Translations under genes and position numbers: made by a program | The notes under the pieces: generated by a model | What the model was told of the DNA's origin: nothing | Databases searched by the model: none | What the model saw: only the letters and a program-made list of their open reading frames with translations | In this document: positions 7,618 to 15,907 of the stretch, in pieces | Position numbering within the stretch: position 1 is the first letter of the stretch | How the letters are laid out: every line of letters begins with the position of its first letter | Source of the DNA: JARBUG01 sp035628915 | GTDB lineage: Bacteria; Bacillota; Sulfobacillia; Symbiobacteriales; Symbiobacteriaceae | Assembly (NCBI GenBank): GCA_035628915.1 | Contig: DASPIW010000033.1 | Coordinates: 1-64,000 of the forward strand | Direction: 5' to 3' | DNA: 64,000 nt

Positions 7618-8271
7618 TCAAACGGTGATTCCCGGCCCGCAGACTTCCGGCGGAATCGGCGGGCAGCCGCCGAAGGCCGGTGATACCCGGCACTCCTGGG
7701 GCATCACGATGCCGAAAGACGGTACCAGGATCTTCACCTCCGCTCCAGACTGGACAACCAAACAAAGCTGAATTGTACAGCAGATATTGGGCTCCGTCTG
7801 GGTTTGCCCCGCCATGGGCGGTTGGACCGTGCAAATGCATGTTCCGCGCACATCGCACGTCACCTCTGTCCCGGTGGGAGCACACAGGACAACCCGCTTC
7901 GGGAACGTCACCAACCGCGTCACGGTGATAGGCGTGGCGTTCGGCGCCGGAGTCACTGTGATTCGCAAGTCCAGGCTTACTTGAATCGAAACCAACGCCA
8001 GACCGTCCTGGTCGGGCAAGGGCTCCCGGTCAAGTATCTCCGAGCACGTGACATTGGTGATTTCACAGGTGGTCACCGTAGCCAGGGGACCCAAGTTCGG
8101 CACAAAGAAGCAGCGCTCCAGCGTATCCTCCTGGAAACAGTAATCATAAATCTTGCGAACTTCAACCACCACGATTTCGCTGGGCGGCGGACAAGCACCC
8201 CCACGCACCGGCCCGGGAACAATCCTGCGGTCCTGGCCGCCCGACATGGGCGCTAAGTACTCAGACAACAA
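7618..8271 (-). CDS. Cys-rich hypothetical protein, possibly spore- or surface-associated
   Basis: 217 aa starting at TTG with a GAGGAGGG site. I do not recognise the family with certainty. It has a basic, proline-rich N terminus, then VVEVRKIYDYCFQED, and about a dozen cysteines scattered through predicted beta-strand sequence (TCEITNVTC, CDVRGTCICT, NICCTIQLC). No signal peptide is visible. Such beta-rich, cysteine-dense proteins with a KIYDxC entry occur in spore-forming Clostridia and may be disulfide-crosslinked coat components, but that is inference. It is a single-gene unit with its own terminator, flanked by unrelated genes. Confidence 0.65.
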   Translation of the reverse strand: MLSEYLAPMSGGQDRRIVPGPVRGGACPPPSEIVVVEVRKIYDYCFQEDTLERCFFVPNLGPLATVTTCEITNVTCSEILDREPLPDQDGLALVSIQVSLDLRITVTPAPNATPITVTRLVTFPKRVVLCAPTGTEVTCDVRGTCICTVQPPMAGQTQTEPNICCTIQLCLVVQSGAEVKILVPSFGIVMPQECRVSPAFGGCPPIPPEVCGPGITV

Positions 8272-8493
8272 ACAGCCCTCCTCATGCAGGAGCTTGGTTC
8301 GTAAGTATGTGGCTGTGCCAGCCTCAGGTTATGAAAACGCTTCCCAAACGGTGACACACACCCGAAAATCACTGCGGCACTAAGAGCTCCGGTCACGACC
8401 CAACTTTTGTGTGTTGGGCAACACGGTCTCATACGTTAAACTTATATCGTTCTTACCATGTCACAAGAAATAGCAAAGGAAGTGAGTACGCCA

Positions 8494-9087
8494 ATGACGT
8501 GGTCCACCAGACTCGCCGCGCTGGCTGCGGCGTTTGTTGTGATCTTCCCAAGTGTTGCCTCGGCATACTACTGGTACGGCGGTACCACCTACGGTGGCTA
8601 CATGCCAACTACTGGGACTGCGGTGTCCGCCAGCCGGGCTGCGGCACCCACCTCTCAGGCCGCGGCGACCATGAGCGCGCCGAAAACTACTGCCACGACC
8701 AGCGCGACGAACAGCGTCGAGCAGACGCTCCTGCGCCTCACCAATCAGGAGCGCATTAAGCACGGTCTGTCACCACTGCAGGTCAACTCTTCTCTGACCT
8801 CCCTGGCTCGCATGAAGAGCAAAGACATGGTGGCAAAAAACTACTTCAGCCACACGTCACCAACGTACGGCAGCCCCGCCCAGATGCTAACCAGGTACGG
8901 CGTTACCTATAGCTACTATGCCGAGAACATCGCCCAGGGCGCCGATGCCGCAGGCATCCACGCCAGGTGGATGAGCAGCGCGGCCCACCGCGCCAACATC
9001 CTCAGCTCCCGCGTGACCTACATCGGCGTTGGGGTGGCGCCCGACGGCTCAGGCTACACGGCCACCCAGCTCTTCATCGCCCGATAG
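8494..9087 (+). CDS. Secreted CAP-domain (SCP/PR1, YkwD-like) protein
   Basis: 197 aa from ATG at 8494 (AAGGAAGTGAG site), beginning with a cleavable signal peptide ending VASA. A low-complexity Ala/Thr/Ser linker follows, then a C-terminal CAP domain of about 120 residues: LLRLTNQERIKHGLSPLQ, MVAKNYFSHTSP, YAENIAQG, W-M-S-S-AAHRANILS and YIGVGVA. The His and Glu residues of the CAP cleft (FSH, AEN, AHR) are present. Bacterial CAP proteins are exported and often spore- or wall-associated, with unclear activity. Single gene with its own terminator. Confidence 0.9.
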   Translation: MTWSTRLAALAAAFVVIFPSVASAYYWYGGTTYGGYMPTTGTAVSASRAAAPTSQAAATMSAPKTTATTSATNSVEQTLLRLTNQERIKHGLSPLQVNSSLTSLARMKSKDMVAKNYFSHTSPTYGSPAQMLTRYGVTYSYYAENIAQGADAAGIHARWMSSAAHRANILSSRVTYIGVGVAPDGSGYTATQLFIAR

Positions 9088-9093
9088 CGCCGC

Positions 9094-9126
9094 AAGAGAC
9101 CTCAAATCCGGGGTCTCTTCGTTTTT
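9094..9126 (+). terminator. Terminator of the CAP-domain gene
   Basis: AAGAGACC pairs with GGTCTCTT and is followed by CGTTTTTG, 7 bp after the stop codon. Confidence 0.85.
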
Positions 9127-9196
9127 GTCACCCCTTTTCCCGTCCGGCATACCATGTCGTACCCAATAAGCGCCAACTGAACAGGGGGGATCAACC

Positions 9197-10309
9197 TTGC
9201 CCGGCCTGCTGGTGAATTTGGGGTGGCACCATCTCCTCGAGGCAGACCCGGCTGCGCTCCCGGCCATGCTAGGCGTATGCCGGGACCTGAACATACCTGC
9301 CCGGTGGCACGAAACCGAACGGACTCTGTACATATGCGCCCCGGTCCACGGGCGGAAGGTGGCCCTCGCCGCCGGTGCCAGCAACCCCGACCGCGTGACA
9401 AAGCTTCTGGATGGGCTCCGGGCTCGATTGAGCGCCGCCGGAGCCGAGGCAACGATCCTTGCCGACCCCAGCCCCGCGCTGCATGACCAGGAAGTCGTGC
9501 TCCGCCTTGAAGTCGCATCAGCGCCCGTGAGGGGCGTGAGTGCCTCTTACAGCTGGGTGGGATGGCGCCTCAATCAAAAGCTAGCGGGCCTCCTCACCGG
9601 TGAACTGGCCGCAGGCCTTTCGGTCCAGGATCTGGGGAGCCGTGCAACACTAGCCGGATGGCGTCAGCCGGGAATACCGGTCATCGCCCTCACCCTACCC
9701 GACGTGGAGCATTCTCAAACCTTGATTGAGCGCTGCGTCGACGCCATCTGCCAGGGATTGTCCAGGTTCTGGTCCAATCCCCTCCTTGAAGAAGCACTGG
9801 CCGTTCTCGATGCCCCGGAGCTCGAAGAACCTGATTACGCCCTCTTTGAAGCTGAGCCCCGAAACCTGCCCAAGGAGGGGGCCCCGGAACTGAACAAACC
9901 GGCAGAAACGCCCCGCCTCATCCACGAGCCGGAGGAGGAGCCTCGCATTCTGCTCGGGCCGGAGACGATTGTGGCGATGCGCCAGGAACCCCTTGAGGAG
10001 CCGCTGTACGAACCGGTCAGGAGGCTGAGGCTTCGGCCAAGGCCGCCGCGGCAGAAGGCGGCAGAGCCGTCCCCGATGACTGCTGCTGAGTCTCCCGCAG
10101 AGGTCGCCCCCGCGCCCCCGCAGACAGCACCTCCACCACAGTCCTCACTGTTCGAAACCACCCGAATCGCCACCAGCACGGTGCACCCCTTCCGGTGGTC
10201 CACGACGCTCGCCGTGCGCCATACAGAGCGGTCGGCACCCGCGGCGCATAGCACTTACTCCTTCGTGCAGTTCCGCCACGTTGAAGCACAGAAAAACCAC
10301 CCTCGCTAG
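9197..10309 (+). CDS. Hypothetical protein with a degenerate amidase_3-like N-terminal domain and a long Pro/Glu-rich tail
   Basis: 370 aa from TTG (AGGGGGGA site 6 nt upstream). Residues about 45-195 follow the outline of N-acetylmuramoyl-L-alanine amidases: a strand with small residues (VALAAGA), a helix ending LSAAGAEATIL, a vSaSy-type strand with G..LN.KLAG, and a final PVIALTLPDVEHSQTLIE segment with a terminal helix. The zinc-binding His and Glu residues and the catalytic Glu are not evident, so I infer a non-catalytic relative. From about residue 200 the chain is charged and proline-rich (EEP repeats), then Ala/Pro-rich, probably disordered. No signal peptide. Function unknown; convergent with the PDZ gene. 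Confidence 0.55.
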   Translation: MPGLLVNLGWHHLLEADPAALPAMLGVCRDLNIPARWHETERTLYICAPVHGRKVALAAGASNPDRVTKLLDGLRARLSAAGAEATILADPSPALHDQEVVLRLEVASAPVRGVSASYSWVGWRLNQKLAGLLTGELAAGLSVQDLGSRATLAGWRQPGIPVIALTLPDVEHSQTLIERCVDAICQGLSRFWSNPLLEEALAVLDAPELEEPDYALFEAEPRNLPKEGAPELNKPAETPRLIHEPEEEPRILLGPETIVAMRQEPLEEPLYEPVRRLRLRPRPPRQKAAEPSPMTAAESPAEVAPAPPQTAPPPQSSLFETTRIATSTVHPFRWSTTLAVRHTERSAPAAHSTYSFVQFRHVEAQKNHPR

Positions 10310-10324
10310 GTCCGGGGGTGGTTT
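10294..10324. terminator. Bidirectional terminator between convergent genes
   Basis: AAACCACCC pairs with GGGTGGTTT. The stem overlaps the stop of the plus-strand gene and ends just before that of the minus-strand PDZ gene, with A/T runs on both sides. Confidence 0.8.
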
Positions 10325-10326
10325 CC

Positions 10327-11571
10327 TTATCGTTCCAGCGTCGTCTTCCGAAACAGCACCGGGCGCCGGAGCCGGGCTACGGGACGGTCGCCGGGCTCAG
10401 GCAGCAGAATCACACCCAGGCCGAACAATCCCTCCGGCGGCCTTGGCAGGCGGCACTGCTCGAGCTGCCGACCGTGGCGGTACATAATCCGCACGTACAC
10501 CTGAGCAGCCATTAGCGCTTCATGGAGTTCCTGACGGGTGTGCACCTCAAAGTCATCAACGGAGAGGATGACGCTCCCCGGCGCCAGACCAGCCGCCAGA
10601 GCGGACGAGCCCGGCAGCACATCCAACACGCCCACGCCCTTTGCCGGCCGTTTCAGGTAAGGCTCACCCAACAACTGAACGCGTCCGGACCAGACGGCCA
10701 TGGCCTCGTGCCCAAGGGCGCTGAACAAGACGGCCAGCCACGTCAGCGGCTCCCACAGACCGCCGCCAATCGCGAGCGCCAGGAGGAGTGCACTGAACGC
10801 AAACATGATTCCGCTGGACTGCTTCGCCCGCACTTCGGGCGGCGCCGTGATCGCCAAATCCGTATAACCCATGGTGACAACGAACGGGACAAACTGCCAC
10901 CCAAAGGCGACGGCGTTGTCCAGGAACTGATCGGGGCGGAACAGGGGCCACCACATAGGCATATCGACCGGCGAACCGGAGACGGCCGAAAAGATCGGGA
11001 GCACAAGCGGCACCGGCCAGAAGCGCTGAATCATGAAGCCCGGCACGGCCTCCTCCAGCCGTCCGCTGATGGACAGGGGTGTCGCACAGGTGGCGCCGTT
11101 CAGCCAGATCAGCAGCGCTTCCACCATATGCAGCACGGCAACCAGGCCCATCACGGACGGCACATCGACGTTGGGCCAGCCGAGGATCAGACTTGCCAGG
11201 GAGACGAGCGCCCCGGAGTAGGCGAAGCAGAAGTGCCGGGGGTTGATCGCGCCGAGTATCACGGATATGGGCCACAGGTATAGCAAGGCAGAGGGGGTGC
11301 CTGGCACATTGACCAGGCCCACCCCTGCCAAGGTTACCACCGTGCTTCCCACTGCTCCACCAAAGAGGCCGACGACCAGGGAGTAGAAGGTCTGCTCAAG
11401 CGGTGAATGCTTGGCGACACCGTATAATTCAGCTTCCTTCGCTTCGACCCGGCGGTACTGAATGTAGACCAGCAGCACCGCGACCAAGAGCAGCGTCAAC
11501 GCCCAACCGTTCAAAATCACCTTCGGCAGGGTTTCGAGCAAGAGTTTCATAATGCCAAGCAGCGATGCCAA
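10327..11571 (-). CDS. minJ: PDZ-domain polytopic membrane protein, MinJ-like
   Basis: 414 aa from TTG with a GGAGGGAG site. About the first 300 residues are strongly hydrophobic with roughly seven to eight membrane segments. The C-terminal 100 residues form a PDZ domain (GVGVLDVLPGSSALAAGLAPGSVILSVDD). This is the architecture of Bacillus MinJ, which bridges DivIVA and MinD at division sites. The location next to ctpA/B and ftsEX matches the Bacillus yvjB-ftsEX-minJ neighbourhood, which supports the call more than sequence similarity alone. It starts 19 bp after the ctpA/B stop, so probably one operon. Confidence 0.7.
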   Translation of the reverse strand: MASLLGIMKLLLETLPKVILNGWALTLLLVAVLLVYIQYRRVEAKEAELYGVAKHSPLEQTFYSLVVGLFGGAVGSTVVTLAGVGLVNVPGTPSALLYLWPISVILGAINPRHFCFAYSGALVSLASLILGWPNVDVPSVMGLVAVLHMVEALLIWLNGATCATPLSISGRLEEAVPGFMIQRFWPVPLVLPIFSAVSGSPVDMPMWWPLFRPDQFLDNAVAFGWQFVPFVVTMGYTDLAITAPPEVRAKQSSGIMFAFSALLLALAIGGGLWEPLTWLAVLFSALGHEAMAVWSGRVQLLGEPYLKRPAKGVGVLDVLPGSSALAAGLAPGSVILSVDDFEVHTRQELHEALMAAQVYVRIMYRHGRQLEQCRLPRPPEGLFGLGVILLPEPGDRPVARLRRPVLFRKTTLER

Positions 11572-11589
11572 CAGAGTCTCCCTCCAGGC

Positions 11590-12810
11590 TTAGCGCTTGA
11601 GCGTCTTGATGTGTTCGATGGCTTTCTGCAACTGCATGTCGCCGGGGTCGCCCGGTTGCACTTTGTTCTCCTGTTTGACTTCGATATCCGGCTGAATACC
11701 CTTTTCGTGAATGGCGTTCCCACCGGCCGTAAGGTACCGCGCAGTCGTCAGCTTAATGCCCGACTTGTCCGGAAGGGTGTAGTACGTCTGCACGACCCCC
11801 TTGCCGAAGGTCTTCATGCCCATCAGTACGCCGGTCTTGGTATCCTTGAGGGCGCCGGCCACAATCTCCGAAGCGCTCGCGCTGTTCTCGTCAACCAGTA
11901 CGACCAGTGGCAGGGGGAACCGGTCCTTTCCCTTGGAGACCAGCGTCTCTTTCTCGTTACCCTTCCCTTCAACGAAGGCTACCGGCTGCTTCGCCGACAG
12001 GAACAGGGACGATACGTTGACCGCCTCATCCAGCAAGCCGCCCGGGTTCTGACGCAGATCGACGATCAACCGGTTCATGCCCTGGTCCGTCAGCTCAGCC
12101 AGCGCCTTTGCTACGCGTTTGGACACGTCGGTGTTGAACTCAAGAATGCGGACGTATCCGATCCCCGCCTCCAGCATCTGATGCTCGGTCGTCACGAACT
12201 CAATAGTAGCGCGGGTGATCACGAACGAAATGGGCTCATTCACGCCCTCCCGCATGACCTTGATCTTCACTTGGGTGCCCTTGGGGCCCTTGATCAGGGC
12301 CACGGCCTCGTCCAATGTCATGCCGCGAATATCCTTGCCGTCGACTTCGACGATGGAATCGCCGGCCAAAATGCCCGCCTGATCACCAGGGCTGCCCTTG
12401 ATGGGACGGACAACGGTAACCAGGCCGGTCTTAGCGGACAGTTCGACGTGGACGCCAATGCCGCTGAATGACGGCAGGAAATGCTCCTGGAAGGCCTGAT
12501 ACTCTTTGGGAGTAAAGTAGGCCGAATACTTGTCCTCCGTGGCCGCGACCATACCCTTCAGGGCGCCTTCGGTCAGCTTGTCTGACGCCACCGGCCAAAG
12601 GAACTTTTCGTTGATGTACTGCTCTATCAGCTCGACTTTTTTCTGGTCCACACCGGACTCAGCTGCTGCCGGACTGCGCGGCGCTTCCGGAATCGCAACG
12701 AGCCTGTTCAGGTGCGGGAGCAAATTCGATGCTCCTGCATAGAAGCTCAGGACGCTGCTGACAAAAACCATCACGACCGTTAAGGTCAGTGCTTTGCGTC
12801 GCTCCATCAT
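11590..12810 (-). CDS. ctpB: S41-family carboxy-terminal processing protease (CtpA/CtpB)
   Basis: About 406 aa, exported by an N-terminal signal anchor (KALTLTVVMVFVSSVLSFYAG). Order: helical N-terminal region, a PDZ domain (GIGVHVELSAK to KGPKGTQVKIKVM), then the S41 catalytic domain with RQNPGGLLDEAV, the nucleophile Ser in ENSASASEIVAGALKD and the general-base Lys in TFGKGVVQ. CtpB-type enzymes cleave exported substrates, in Bacillus the SpoIVFA regulator during sporulation. The start at one of two adjacent ATGs (12810 or 12807) sits 7 to 10 nt after GAGAGG. It follows the M23 gene and precedes the MinJ-like gene. Confidence 0.92.
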   Translation of the reverse strand: MMERRKALTLTVVMVFVSSVLSFYAGASNLLPHLNRLVAIPEAPRSPAAAESGVDQKKVELIEQYINEKFLWPVASDKLTEGALKGMVAATEDKYSAYFTPKEYQAFQEHFLPSFSGIGVHVELSAKTGLVTVVRPIKGSPGDQAGILAGDSIVEVDGKDIRGMTLDEAVALIKGPKGTQVKIKVMREGVNEPISFVITRATIEFVTTEHQMLEAGIGYVRILEFNTDVSKRVAKALAELTDQGMNRLIVDLRQNPGGLLDEAVNVSSLFLSAKQPVAFVEGKGNEKETLVSKGKDRFPLPLVVLVDENSASASEIVAGALKDTKTGVLMGMKTFGKGVVQTYYTLPDKSGIKLTTARYLTAGGNAIHEKGIQPDIEVKQENKVQPGDPGDMQLQKAIEHIKTLKR

Positions 12811-12922
12811 CCCGCAGGTCATCCTCTCGGGTATACTTAACGCACTTTACACCATTTTTATCGGACTCTGAGTGAGAGTATACTCCCCCTCGGAAAGGCT
12901 GGTCAAACCAAAAAACCTGCCC

Positions 12923-12943
12923 CAGGAACCCGCCGGGCTCCTG
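12923..12943 (-). terminator. Terminator after the coiled-coil M23 peptidase gene
   Basis: CAGGAACCC pairs with GGGCTCCTG (one mismatch, 3-nt loop), followed on the minus strand by GGGGCAGGTTTTTTGG. It separates the ftsEX unit from ctpB, which therefore needs its own promoter in the short gap that follows. Confidence 0.75.
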
Positions 12944-12955
12944 AGGCTGAGAGTG

Positions 12956-14122
12956 TTACTGCAGATAGGCCATGGGATCGGTCGGCTTGCCATTCACGTG
13001 AATTTCCAGGTGAACGTGCGGTCCCGTCGACCAGCCAGTGGATCCGGCCTGACTGATCTGCTGGCCCTGGGTCACTGTGTCGCCTTCGCTGACCAGCAGC
13101 TTGGAAGAATGTCCATACCAGCTGGCAATGCCGTTGCCATGGTCGATGACGACCAGATTTCCGTAAGCGTCGTTCCACCCTGCCATGATCACCACGCCAC
13201 CCTCGATGGCGTAGACTGGCGCCCCGTAGTTGGCCGCGAAGTCGGTGCCGTTGTGCTGCCGCCACACGTTGAGAATCGGGTGGAGGCGGGGGCCGAACGA
13301 GTCGGTGATTACAGCGTTGCGAACCGGGTAGACTGGCGAGAAGGTGCCGCCGTTCGTCCGTCGCTGTGCCTGCTGCAGCTGCCACACTCGATCGGCAATT
13401 TGGGCCGCCTCGGCATCGTAGGCTTCCAACTGTGCCTGCAAGGATGAGACCCTGGTGTTCAGGCTGCGGGAGACAACTTCGTGCTCCGCCCGTTTTTCGG
13501 CCACCTGCTGTTCCCGCTCCGTTGCCTTGGCCTGGAGGGCCAGCAGTTGGGTCCGCCGGTTCTCCACGTCGGTCCGTTTCTCCTCAAGCTCCTTCTTGGC
13601 CATCCGAACCTGACTGAAGAGCTTGGAGTCCTGCTGCACGAGAAGCTTGAGCATGTCGAACCGGCTGATGAAATCACCGAACGAGGTGGAGCCGAGCAGA
13701 ACGCCTACGTAATTGACGCGCCCCTCTTCATTGATCGCCCGCACCCTAGCGGCAAAAACCGTCTTTCGGTGCTGGTAGTTTTGTTCCGCTTGCTTTAGTT
13801 CCGCTTCCACTTTCTTCAGTTCATTTGTGGTGACGGCCACCTGACTGCTGATCACGTCTGCCTGGCCTTTGGCCACAGCGTACTCCTCTTCCACCAGGTT
13901 CAGCCGGGTCTGCGCCTCTTCCGCTTCGTAGTTCAGCCGCTCCAACTCGTTGCTCGCCTGGGCCTTCATCCGGCTCAGTTCGTTCATTTGCTGCTGAAGC
14001 TGGTTGATCTCATCGGCAGGGGCAGCGCTGGCCTGCGGAATCGTCACGGCAGCGACCGCCGACAGTATCGCTGCCGTGACCACACTCTGTCGCAAGCGGC
14101 TTGTACCGCCTTTCCAATCCAT
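12956..14122 (-). CDS. Coiled-coil M23 peptidase (EnvC-type wall hydrolase), likely FtsEX partner
   Basis: About 388 aa with a signal peptide ending near PQASA. Residues about 40-260 are a long heptad-rich coiled coil (INQLQQQMNELSRMKAQA onward), and the last 120 residues are a LytM/M23 domain with the metal ligands of HNGTDFAA (HxxxD) and HVHLEI (HxH). All ligands are present, so it should be active on peptidoglycan cross-links. It starts 17 bp after ftsX. FtsEX complexes control coiled-coil hydrolases or activators in the periplasm or wall space (EnvC in E. coli, CwlO in Bacillus). The order and coil suggest this is the local target. Confidence 0.88.
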   Translation of the reverse strand: MDWKGGTSRLRQSVVTAAILSAVAAVTIPQASAAPADEINQLQQQMNELSRMKAQASNELERLNYEAEEAQTRLNLVEEEYAVAKGQADVISSQVAVTTNELKKVEAELKQAEQNYQHRKTVFAARVRAINEEGRVNYVGVLLGSTSFGDFISRFDMLKLLVQQDSKLFSQVRMAKKELEEKRTDVENRRTQLLALQAKATEREQQVAEKRAEHEVVSRSLNTRVSSLQAQLEAYDAEAAQIADRVWQLQQAQRRTNGGTFSPVYPVRNAVITDSFGPRLHPILNVWRQHNGTDFAANYGAPVYAIEGGVVIMAGWNDAYGNLVVIDHGNGIASWYGHSSKLLVSEGDTVTQGQQISQAGSTGWSTGPHVHLEIHVNGKPTDPMAYLQ

Positions 14123-14139
14123 GCCCCGCAACACCCCCG

Positions 14140-15060
14140 CTAGACTTTCAGGAACCGGCGCAGAGAGATCAGGCTGCCAGCGGCACCCAGCACGCCGCCC
14201 AGGACCACAAGCCCGAGCGTCTGGTTCATCAGCACGTGTTCGGGCCGTGCGACTGGCCAGAACGGAATGTTCTGGTCCATATACACGACGACCTTGCTGT
14301 AGCCGTAACCGGTTAGGCCCATGGCAATCAGGGCGCCGAACACCCCCAGGAAAATCCCTTCCATCATGAACGGGCGGCGAATGAACCAGTCCGTGGCGCC
14401 CACCAGCTTCATGATGGCGACTTCCCGGCGCCGGGCGTAAACCGCCAGGCGAATGGTGTTGGAGATTGTCAGCACTGTAGCGATGATCAGCATCAGCACT
14501 AGCCCGACGCCGCCAATGCGGATCGCCCGGGTAAATGTCATCAGCGTGTTGACGTAGGCCTGTCCATAATTGACGTCGGCTACGCCCTGAATCTTCGCGA
14601 CCGCCTCGGCAATAGCCGTGACCTGCTGAACATCCTGCGCCTGAATCTCCACCGAGTCCCGGAGGGGGTTCTCCCCTTCGAGGCCTTCAAGAATGTCCTT
14701 CTGCTCGCCGAATTCCTCCTTCATCTCCTGGAGGGCTTCCTCCTTGGAAACGAAGCGGAGCTCGCGAACCCCCGGTACTTTGCGAACTTGTTCGACAATA
14801 ATCTTCTTCTGCTCGTCCTTGAGTTCCTGCTTGTTGCATGTCGGGTCCTCATCCTGGGCGCTACAGAGGTACGCCTTGATCTGTACTTCCTTCTCCACGG
14901 ATTCTGCCATGTAATCCAGGTTCAGCGCCAAGAGTAGAACAACGGAGAGGACGAGCAGCGAAACGGCCACGGTTGCGATAGAAGCCAGGGACATCAGCGA
15001 ACTCTGGGTCATGCTGCGCAGGGCATCGCGAATGGCGGTCACCCAGGCTCTAAGATTCAT
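14140..15060 (-). CDS. ftsX: Cell-division ABC transporter-like permease FtsX
   Basis: 306 aa from ATG at 15060, which overlaps the end of ftsE by 11 bp and has an AGGGGGA site; the upstream frame is antisense of ftsE and was excluded. Four membrane helices: one after NLRAWVTAIRDALRSM, then a large external loop of about 130 residues, then three C-terminal helices. The external loop has two cysteines (YLCSAQDEDPTCNK) that could form a disulfide, and acidic stretches likely to contact the partner hydrolase. FtsX does not transport but transmits FtsE ATP hydrolysis to wall hydrolases. Confidence 0.95.
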   Translation of the reverse strand: MNLRAWVTAIRDALRSMTQSSLMSLASIATVAVSLLVLSVVLLLALNLDYMAESVEKEVQIKAYLCSAQDEDPTCNKQELKDEQKKIIVEQVRKVPGVRELRFVSKEEALQEMKEEFGEQKDILEGLEGENPLRDSVEIQAQDVQQVTAIAEAVAKIQGVADVNYGQAYVNTLMTFTRAIRIGGVGLVLMLIIATVLTISNTIRLAVYARRREVAIMKLVGATDWFIRRPFMMEGIFLGVFGALIAMGLTGYGYSKVVVYMDQNIPFWPVARPEHVLMNQTLGLVVLGGVLGAAGSLISLRRFLKV

Positions 15061-15739
15061 AGCCGTAGGTCCCCCTCTCCTCGTCCCGCGCAACCTTACC
15101 TTTTTCGATTGCAATCACGCGCTTTTTCATCTCATTGACGATGTTCTTGGCGTGCGTTGCCACCACCACGGTGGCGCCCATCTTGTTGATGTCGGTTAAC
15201 AGCTTCATGATCGCCCACGAATTCTCGGGATCCAGGTTGCCGGTAGGTTCGTCGGCAATGACGAGCACGGGATTGCGGACGATGGCCCGCGCCACCGCCA
15301 CCCGCTGCTGTTCGCCGCCGGACAGTTCGCTGGCCTTCGAGTGGGTCTTGTGCCTGAGACCCACCAGTTCCAGAGATGCCGGCACCCGCCGCATGATTTC
15401 TCTGCGGGCTACATCGGTACACTCCAAGGCGAAGGCGACGTTTTCAAAGACCGTGCGCTCGGGCAGGAGCTTGAAGTCCTGGAAGATGACCCCGAGTTGC
15501 CGGCGCAGGTAGGGAACGTCGCCCTCCCGAACGCGTGCGATATCTTTTCCGTCGAGCAGGACTTTCCCCGAACTGGGCAATTCCTCCCGGTAAAGCAGCT
15601 TCATCAGCGTTGATTTGCCTGCACCGGAAGGTCCAACGACAAAGACAAACTCGCCTCGCCCAATCGACAGGTTCACGCCGTTGAGCGCGGGAGCGTGTGC
15701 ATTAGGGTAGACTTTGGTGACATTCACGAACTGGATCAA
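15050..15739 (-). CDS. ftsE: Cell-division ATP-binding protein FtsE
   Basis: 229 aa ABC ATPase: Walker A GPSGAGKST, Q-loop in VIFQDFKLLPERTV (the FtsE-type DFKLLP), signature LSGGEQQRV, Walker B VLVIADEPTGNLD and switch His in VVVATH. The length is normal for FtsE. It binds FtsX on the cytoplasmic face and drives division-site or side-wall hydrolysis. First gene of an ftsE-ftsX-M23 operon. The roughly 140 bp upstream hold the terminator of the preceding polysaccharide cluster and presumably the promoter. Confidence 0.97.
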   Translation of the reverse strand: MIQFVNVTKVYPNAHAPALNGVNLSIGRGEFVFVVGPSGAGKSTLMKLLYREELPSSGKVLLDGKDIARVREGDVPYLRRQLGVIFQDFKLLPERTVFENVAFALECTDVARREIMRRVPASLELVGLRHKTHSKASELSGGEQQRVAVARAIVRNPVLVIADEPTGNLDPENSWAIMKLLTDINKMGATVVVATHAKNIVNEMKKRVIAIEKGKVARDEERGTYGYES

Positions 15740-15878
15740 CCAGACTCACTCCCCGGCGGTTCGGCTGTATCTGAAATCCTTCATGGGCTTTCGACAATCT
15801 CCGAGTGCTTCCCTCTCCGATCGACGTAAATCGCTTCATTGTGGTTTCTGGTCCGGCTGGAATATCAAGCAAAGAAAA

Positions 15879-15902
15879 TCGGAGGGGCAAAAACCCCTCC
15901 GA
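15879..15902 (-). terminator. Terminator of the polysaccharide cluster
   Basis: TCGGAGGGG pairs with CCCCTCCGA around CAAAAA, followed on the minus strand by TTTTCTTTG, 6 bp after the phosphoesterase stop. Confidence 0.85.
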
Positions 15903-15907
15903 CAGCG

